The notes under the pieces are model-generated. The model worked only from the letters and a program-made list of their open reading frames with translations. It ran no database searches and had not been told where the DNA came from. From Plecoglossus altivelis (lineage: Eukaryota > Chordata > Actinopteri > Osmeriformes > Plecoglossidae): 64,000 nt of DNA. The stretch lies in the NCBI GenBank assembly GCA_036571765.1, contig BROE01000025.1, positions 5,154,222 through 5,218,221 on the forward strand. The letters are read 5' to 3'. Positions 58,402-64,000 of this stretch are shown piece by piece (the stretch's first letter is position 1; each line of letters begins with the position of its first letter). The position numbers were made by a program, and so were the translations under genes.

Positions 58402-61400
58402 TTAAGTTAATAGAGACAACTTACAGAATTAAGCAATTAGAAGCATCAAACTATGTTGGTTCAGTGTGTGAGCGTGAGTAAGTGTTTCTGAGTGTGCATC
58501 TGCGTGTGTATATTACCTGTGTGCAAACGCCAGTGCGTTTTGTGCAGGTTCTGGGCGTGGCTCTGAGGGTGGTGTGATGTCACAAACGTCATCTGTGCCA
58601 TTAATGTTTTCCATGGTAGGTGGAGTAACAGGGGTCAGAGGTGATGAAAGGTCAACAGGGGACTCCTAATGGCCAAGCATAGACAGGAAGTTGGAACAAA
58701 GATATGAGGTTGACCGAGACCGTAACAACTAAAGGACAGAAAGACAAACTAGCAGACTAAAAACTCAGGCAAGAACGTCAGGCAAGAAGACAGACAGACA
58801 GACAGACAGACAGTCAGACAGAGAGACAGGCAGATACCTGGGAGGGCGATGTCGCTACCTCCATCTTTCCATCCAGGCTCTTCTCCTTGGCTAGGCGTGC
58901 CGCCTCCTTGTACTCTGCAAACTTTTCTGCAAACTTGAGAGGGAAAGAGGTCAAGGGTCAAGTCAGGTCACATGTCAGCTTTGTAACAAAGTTTGTGTTT
59001 GTTGTGAGTGAACTAGTCTCTATTGCAAATAAATGCACACATACACACATATGTGGACACAGTGCTCCATACTTGGTTAGTGCTTAGGCATGGTGGTTGC
59101 TGGCAGTGATTGGTAGGGTATTAGATTGAGGGTCCCATCCCATAATACATCAGTGGTAATGTGAGCTATATAGGTCACAAAGAGTGACAACAACACACAC
59201 ACATACACACACAAAGTATTTCCTACACATGTAACACACAAAAAAACGACACACACACCCTTAGCATGCTGACTTGTGTCATGGTTGTTTTGTAATAAGC
59301 AGGGAGTGCTAGGCTGAACTAGGCTACTGTTATGGGCAGGCAGGATGAATACAATACTGTCCTCATATGCCATAACACTAGTGAGATATTGTCTCTTTGC
59401 CAGACCACCAGCCTATCTGTGTGTCTGCCTGTTTATCAATCTGCCTGTCTTCCTGTCTGGTGGGAGAGGCAAGTCTCAGACCATTATTACAGTTACATTC
59501 TAGACTCTTCTATCACATGCGAGTGTATGTGTGTGTGTTTGTGTGTCATGTGTGTATGTGTGTGTGTGTGCATACAACTTAGCTAAAACTTAGCCAACAC
59601 ACACACATACTAACACACATCCACACACAATACCTCATAAGGCTAGCAAAAAAAGGAGAAATAAAGATGGAGAAATTAGAGTATCGATAGAGACAGATGG
59701 ATGGGCAGACAGACAGGCAGATAGATCAATCGATGGAAAGATAGATTAGTTGAGAGAGGTGTACCTTAGCTAGGTGGTGTTCAGTAGAAAAGCCTAGCCC
59801 ATATACTGTGTTGGCTCTGCTGTCGGCCCACTGACCAAACTTTTGTGAGGTCTTGGTGAACGTCATGTTGGGACTGATGGTACTGTTGATGATGGCCTAG
59901 AAGAACACAGATCCACAAAAACACACACACACACACATTATTATGAACTACTGAGTATACATACACACAAACCCTCATTATACTGGAATACCGTCTGTAC
60001 AGTCACAACCACACTCATAGTTTTTTCAATTGCAAACACGCTTAAATGACACATAAAGCACCACTATCAATCGACATTCAGACAGCAAAACCATAGGTCC
60101 AGCCTACAAAACTGTAAATACATTTTCTGCTTTGCACACAATTTGCAATTCTTCAGAGCACTTTGTGCAACACACTGCACACAGTTCTCTACATAAGACA
60201 CAGATATCTGACCTAATTTCTAAATTGTTGACCCATATAATCAGGATGTGCTAAAAAAAAAGACAACAGGTGAGTACTTTTTTACCACGACAATGGAGCC
60301 GACAAAGAAACAGGTTAGAGGAAGAGTAGAAGGAAGAGTGAGAGGTATACAGAGTCAAGTTTGTAAAACAATATTCTTGTTGCTCTGTTTTTTAAAAGTT
60401 TACTGAGAAAATGTTGGTTCACACAGCTGTCCTGTACACTGAATGTGCTGTGAATACAGCATGTTGAAGTAATTTGTTTTATAAAAAATACAGTTTTTGC
60501 CTATTGCTTAAACACCTTTTGCAGAATTTGGCTCATTATGTAAAAACTCTACACACAAGCTAATCAGACTCAGCACTTGAGATTAACATAATTTAGAATA
60601 ACGTCCATTCCAGAATGAAACACAGCAATCAAAATTTAACACTCCTTCCTAAATTCTTGCAACAAGACCAGACACACAAACACAATTTGAATTTCTCTTT
60701 CATATCATTAGCAACACTGATAGGCGTTATATCAAACACTGTAGTCTTTATGTTTCTATTTTTATTGTCATTTTCTCAAATTCAGTCCTCTGCAAAACTC
60801 AAAAGTAGATTTTCTGCAGTAATTGTACAATAATCTTTCTTACAGAAATAATGAAAAATGGAATCACAGATCATCACATTGAGCAACAAAACAAAAGTAC
60901 AGTGAAACAAAACAAAAATAAGTTCTGAATACATTGCCATTGAGGAGAAGACATATACTTCATCTCTGTGTGTATATCAATGCTACAGTGTAGCAACTGA
61001 GGTTAGGGTGGACTGTTCATCACATGATCCACCAGATGTCATCTGACACATATCTCCTCACTGGTCCTCATCTTTGTCCTCGTCCTCTTCCATGTCTGAT
61101 TCCTCTATCGCTTTGTCTTCCTCTTACTCTGACTCTCATTGCCTCCAAGCTTGGAAAGTTCTCAAATGGCTTACCTGAGGCATATTTGTAGTGCAAAGTC
61201 TCAGACCGATTGGTGCTCTGTTTTCATCTTAAGTGTTTTTAGATGTGTATGGAAGTGACTACAATTACCAGATGAGTTTTACATAAGTGTTTTCCTAATG
61301 ATAGCAGGTTATTTTGTTTTTGAACAAAGTGTATAATGTAAGACAACGTGTGTAGTGTCTTGTAATAACTGTGTTACAGAATTGCAAACAAAGTGCAAAG

Positions 61401-63127
61401 TTGAAAAATGTGTTTCGGCTATGATTACACAGTGTTCAAGGTATCCTACAAAAAGTTTTAGGTATTGAGGCTCTTGTCTTAGCATTCGGTTTTAGTGTGC
61501 AAGCAATGGACAAAAGGTGCATATAAAGCCCTTTAGTGTGTTGCTGGTGATACAATAGAGAAATTCAGAAGGTGCTTGTGTATATGGTTTTGTTGTAAGA
61601 ATTTTATTTTTTATAAAGGAGTGGTCATTTTTGATTGCAGTGTTTCATTCTGGCATAGTGAAGTGAAGTGATGTATTGTCAAGTATGGTTACCCATACTT
61701 GAACTTGACCTCTGCATTTAACCTATCCAAGTGCACACACAGCAGTGAGTAGTGGGCAACTGCACGCACACACAGTGAACATACACCCAGAGCAGTGGGC
61801 AGCTATTGCTCCAGCGCCCGGCTGAAGGGTATGTGTGTACAGCATGTGTATGTGCATGAGTGTATGTGTGACTGTGAGCATGTGTGTGCATGTGTGCAGG
61901 TCAGAGCCAGAGAATGTGTGTATATGTTCTTATGTGTAAGAGTGTTAATGTGTGTGTATATGTGCATGCGTATGACTGTGTGTGTGAGGGTATGTTTGTG
62001 TACGTGTGATAAAGAGTGTATATGAAGTGAAGTGAAGTGACGTATTGTCAAGTATGGTTACCCATACTCGAAATTTACCTCTGCATTTAACCCATCCAAG
62101 TGCACACACAGTAGTGAGTAGTGGGCAACCGCACGCACACACAGTGAACATACACCCAGAGCAGTGGGCAGCAATTGCTCCAGCGCCCAGGGAGCAATTG
62201 GGGGTTCAGTGCCTTGCTCAAGGGCACCTCAGTCATGGTATTGAAGGCAGAGAGAGTGCTGTTTATTCACAATCCCCACCTTAAATTCCTGCCAGTGTGA
62301 GAATTGAACCAGCAACTTGAAGGTTACAAGCCCAACTCCCTAACCATTAGGCCACGACTTCCCCATATGCGTGTTTGTGTGCATATGTGAGAGTAAGAAT
62401 ATGTGTGTGTGTTGTGTTAGTTATGTCATGGTATTGATAAGTAGGCATTTGATCAGTGAGAATGTGATCACCATGGCATGGTGACAATGAGAGCACAACA
62501 ACAGGGATGGCCTCATTCTGCACCTCAATTTACCGGATCGACACTAACCCTAGTCTGGGCTGTGACTGTGTGGTTGTGGGTGGGCGTGTGTGAGTCAGTG
62601 TATGTGTGTGTGATGATGTTACAGAGCGATAAAGAGTGAAAGAAGCCTTGGGTTTCACTGGACGTCTCTGCGCCCTCTCCCCAGTGCTCTTCTCCTCATT
62701 CTTCTCCTCTTTCCTCCTCCTCCTCACACACACACACACACACCTCTAAGCTCAGTCAAGTTCAGGGCTGTCCTGTGCTGTTAGCACGTTAAGTGTAATT
62801 GGATTTGTCTCAGAGCTGGTCCTTTGCATTTACTTAAACAAAACCAGTTCCTCTCATACAGAACTTGACATGGATGAACTGGTGCTGTCCCTCTCATAGG
62901 TGACTTTGATCAATCTCTCCCCAGAGCAGAGGTAACACGACAGTAGTGCAAAAAAGACAAAGTAACATACCTTGGTGCCATCCAAGCTAATTATTCTGTA
63001 GACATTCCGGGTGCTGTCGTAAAAGTAGGAGACAGTGACGGCGTGCTTGCTGGAGGGCATCCAGTTTCTCTTAGTGCTCGGGTCGATCTGGAAGACGTGT
63101 GCCCGAGTACTGAATATCGGTTGTTCC
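49869..63127 (-). CDS. homer1: Homer scaffold protein 1, coding exons 2-9 (first coding exon not seen)
   Basis: Postsynaptic scaffold linking group I metabotropic glutamate receptors, IP3 and ryanodine receptors and Shank. Exons in transcript order are 63127-62971, 59896-59765, 58933-58838, 58665-58517, 54605-54449, 54226-54116, 54026-53946 and 50060-49869, giving 357 codons plus TAG. Human HOMER1 long form is 354 aa. The EVH1 domain spans the first three exons (EQPIFSTRAHVFQIDP, NWMPSSKHAVTVSYFYDSTRNVYRII, FGQWADSRANTVYGLGF). Exon 5 carries the S-P-L-T-P internal ligand motif. Exons 6-9 form the coiled coil (KHWEAELEALKGNNAKLTAALLES; KIFELTELRDTLARL). The first exon seen starts with the last base of a Gly codon, so it needs a preceding ATG-GG exon, as in vertebrate HOMER1. 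I found none up to 64000. All visible junction phases agree. Confidence 0.95.
50853..53045. mobile_element. Rex3-like LINE with internal inversion (twin-priming structure)
   Basis: Segment 50853-52715 is a Rex3-like sequence on the minus strand, from endonuclease (GDFNTHVGND near 52670) to RT and the region equivalent to 12000 in the other copy. Segment 52716-53045 is the element's 3' end on the plus strand, starting CTCCCTTAGAGATAGGGTGA and ending CCGGATAAGCGGAGGAAAAT. About 270 bp of element sequence between the two parts is missing at the junction. Frames are broken in both parts. The copy lies in HOMER1 intron 8. Confidence 0.9.
53122..53259. repeat. 69-bp tandem duplication in HOMER1 intron 8
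   Basis: Two consecutive 69-bp copies each start TTGAGCCCCAATAAAACCCA and contain AATGATCATGGAGGTATT. They differ by about two or three bases, so the duplication is recent. It lies directly beyond the inverted Rex3-like insertion. Confidence 0.93.
54605..58516. other. HOMER1 intron 5, simple-sequence rich
   Basis: The 3.9-kb intron contains GA/GGGA-rich sequence (54610-54770), GA repeats (55425-55457), GT repeats (56330-56370, 56515-56640), a CA run (57140-57168) and a 33-bp tandem repeat (57636-57840). I found no coding exon. A HOMER1a-type alternative terminal exon would start directly at 58516 by read-through. Confidence 0.45.
57636..57840. repeat. 33-bp tandem repeat in HOMER1 intron 5
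   Basis: About six units of GATAGGGTAATGTGTGCCTG followed by GATTCAAGTCAGT. The first four are near identical and the last two degraded. Confidence 0.9.
60018..61660. mobile_element. Remnants of TACAGTTTTT-ended DNA transposon family
   Basis: It contains TACAGTTTTTGCCTATTGCT at 60490-60510 and, inverted, AGTTTTAGGTATTGAGGCTC near 61458, matching blocks at 31997-32165 and 36361-36725. Near 60295 a short frame reads MEPTKKQVRGRVEGRVRGIQ. On the minus strand near 61150-61060 an acidic EESDMEEDEDKDEDQ-stop end appears. An Arg-Gly-rich start and an acidic end would fit an IS630/Tc1-like fish transposase with its middle lost, but this assignment is an inference. Confidence 0.5.
61658..61820 (-). 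mobile_element. V-SINE-like SINE, partial (3' half)
   Basis: It shares TATTGTCAAGTATGGTTACC, CTGCATTTAACC, GTGAGTAGTGGGCAAC and AGAGCAGTGGGCAGC with the fuller copy at 62023-62364, but lacks the tRNA-related head. It is inserted in a copy of the TACAGTTTTT family, whose sequence stops at GGCATAG immediately before it. Confidence 0.8.
62023..62364 (-). mobile_element. V-SINE-like tRNA-derived SINE, nearly full length
   Basis: On the minus strand it starts GGGGAAGTCGTGGCCTAATG, with an A-box-like TGGCCTAATGG (62354-62344) and a B-box-like GGTTCAATTCTC (62310-62299). A conserved body follows (GTGCCCTTGAGCAAGGCACT, GAGCAATTGCTGCCCACTGC), then a TTCACTTCACTTCA tandem tail. The order of tRNA head, conserved centre and repeat tail is that of V-SINE-type fish SINEs. 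It lies in HOMER1 intron 2. Confidence 0.85.
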
Positions 63128-63435
63128 CTGAAGGGAACCAGGAAAAAGTGGTGAATTTCTTTGTGTTTAAGCACCACCGTCTCCCCAAAACCCCCAACAA
63201 TGCCGTTGCTGGAGGCCAGAGAGTGCGGTCGCCCGGGTAACTTCATCACCAGCTCACTGCTCACGCCATCCATTATTAAGGGAAAGAGGGTGTGGTCTAA
63301 CGTTCACTTCCACTGTCCATAAACTCACAGCTGGTGTCCATGAACTTCAAACTTACTGTACACATGCACAGCCAGCCACACAAACAACCACATACTCTCT
63401 CACAACATGCCTACCAAGGACACACTTGACAATTC

Positions 63436-63470
63436 TAAAAATAAACTTTATACTAAGCCTAACTCTACGT

Positions 63471-63515
<45 letters not shown>

Positions 63516-63603
63516 TGTCTCTCTCGGTGTTTCTGCTTTCTCAAACACTTTCATTTATATCTCANNNNTAAAAATAAACTTTATACTAAGCCTAACTCTA
63601 CGT

Positions 63604-63674
<71 letters not shown>

Positions 63675-63722
63675 TGTCTCTCTCGGTGTTTCTGCTTTCT
63701 CAAACACTTTCATTTATATCTC
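63436..63722. other. 4-N gap flanked by duplicated sequence (probable assembly artefact)
   Basis: About 130 bp before the N run (63565-63568) reappears after it: AAAATAAACTTTATACTAAG, CCTAACTCTACGTTATTC, a CT microsatellite, then TTGGTGTCTCTCTCGGTGTT and CACTTTCATTTATATCTCA. The non-microsatellite parts are identical; only the CT length differs. This fits two contig ends carrying the same locus that were abutted instead of merged. Confidence 0.9.
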
Positions 63723-64000
63723 AGTTTCTTTCTCTTCTGTCCCCTCTGATCATGCCTGCTTCTCTCCTGTATTAGAGTTGTGTAAGGTAGTGCGGCTTTG
63801 TGGGAATGTGGGGTGGGGTGATAGTTGGAGAGGGTGAGGGAGGAGAAAGAGGGAGGGTCCTACAGGCTATATATAGAGATTAGGGTGCACTAAGCTAAAA
63901 CACAAACCCAAGGCTTAAACTGTCCTCACACATCCACACACACACAGATCCAGCTTGTACCATTCTTGATTAAATGCTAAATGTGGTCCTTTACTAACAG
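63723..64000. other. HOMER1 upstream intron sequence, nothing recognised
   Basis: The sequence lies 5' of the first exon seen for HOMER1. I find no ATGGG|GT exon here on the minus strand and no other feature. Confidence 0.35.

Noticed and set aside
63128..63273. Open frame continuing upstream of the HOMER1 exon 2 acceptor from an ATG at 63273
   Set aside because: The 48 extra codons show no similarity to Homer proteins, and a good polypyrimidine tract plus CAG acceptor sits at 63128. An alternative first exon is possible but unsupported.

Overview
The window reads as nuclear DNA from a ray-finned fish, probably a teleost. Its genes are intron-split with GT-AG junctions. Its repeats are fish-typical: Rex3-like (RTE) LINEs, Tc1-like transposons, L2-like LINEs, hAT elements, a V-SINE-like SINE and abundant CA/GT and CT microsatellites. 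I do not assign a species.

Four protein-coding genes could be reconstructed exon by exon. (1) BHMT, plus strand, 3812-6845, 8 coding exons, 399 aa, is complete; a decayed copy of its exons 5 and 6 lies just upstream at about 2903-3350. (2) SCAMP1, minus strand, 23005-15398, 9 coding exons, 340 aa, is complete. (3) JMY, plus strand, 30426-44896, 10 coding exons, 863 aa, is complete. (4) HOMER1, minus strand, 63127-49869, has 8 coding exons carrying everything after the first two residues; the tiny first coding exon lies outside the window or was not found. This gene set matches the human 5q14.1 neighbourhood (SCAMP1, BHMT, JMY, HOMER1), but SCAMP1 lies between BHMT and JMY here. The genes do not form a pathway. 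BHMT acts in methionine/betaine metabolism, SCAMP1 in vesicle membrane traffic, JMY in actin nucleation and p53/autophagy signalling, and HOMER1 in postsynaptic scaffolding.

Much of the remaining sequence is transposon-derived. It includes a decayed Tc1 relic (1.7-2.4 kb), a near full-length broken Rex3-like element (9.5-12.6 kb), a complete but dead Tc1 element in SCAMP1 intron 8 (16.9-18.5 kb), a decayed LINE (25.5-27.6 kb), a 26-bp G-rich minisatellite (28.4-28.9 kb) and a nested stack in JMY intron 1 (32.0-36.7 kb). That stack holds an L2-like LINE lacking its RT active site and a hAT copy with a clear 8-bp target duplication inside older repeats. A second Rex3-like copy, in HOMER1 intron 8, has the inverted/direct structure expected from twin priming.

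The most unusual structure is in JMY intron 4. A roughly 1 kb minisatellite there has a repeat unit containing the 3' end of JMY exon 4 and its splice donor, giving about 20 donor-like copies directly behind the authentic splice site. A 390-bp hAT-type MITE with an 8-bp target duplication interrupts the array. A probable assembly artefact, a 4-N gap flanked by the same sequence on both sides, is present near 63.57 kb. No CRISPR, operon or other prokaryote-type system is present.
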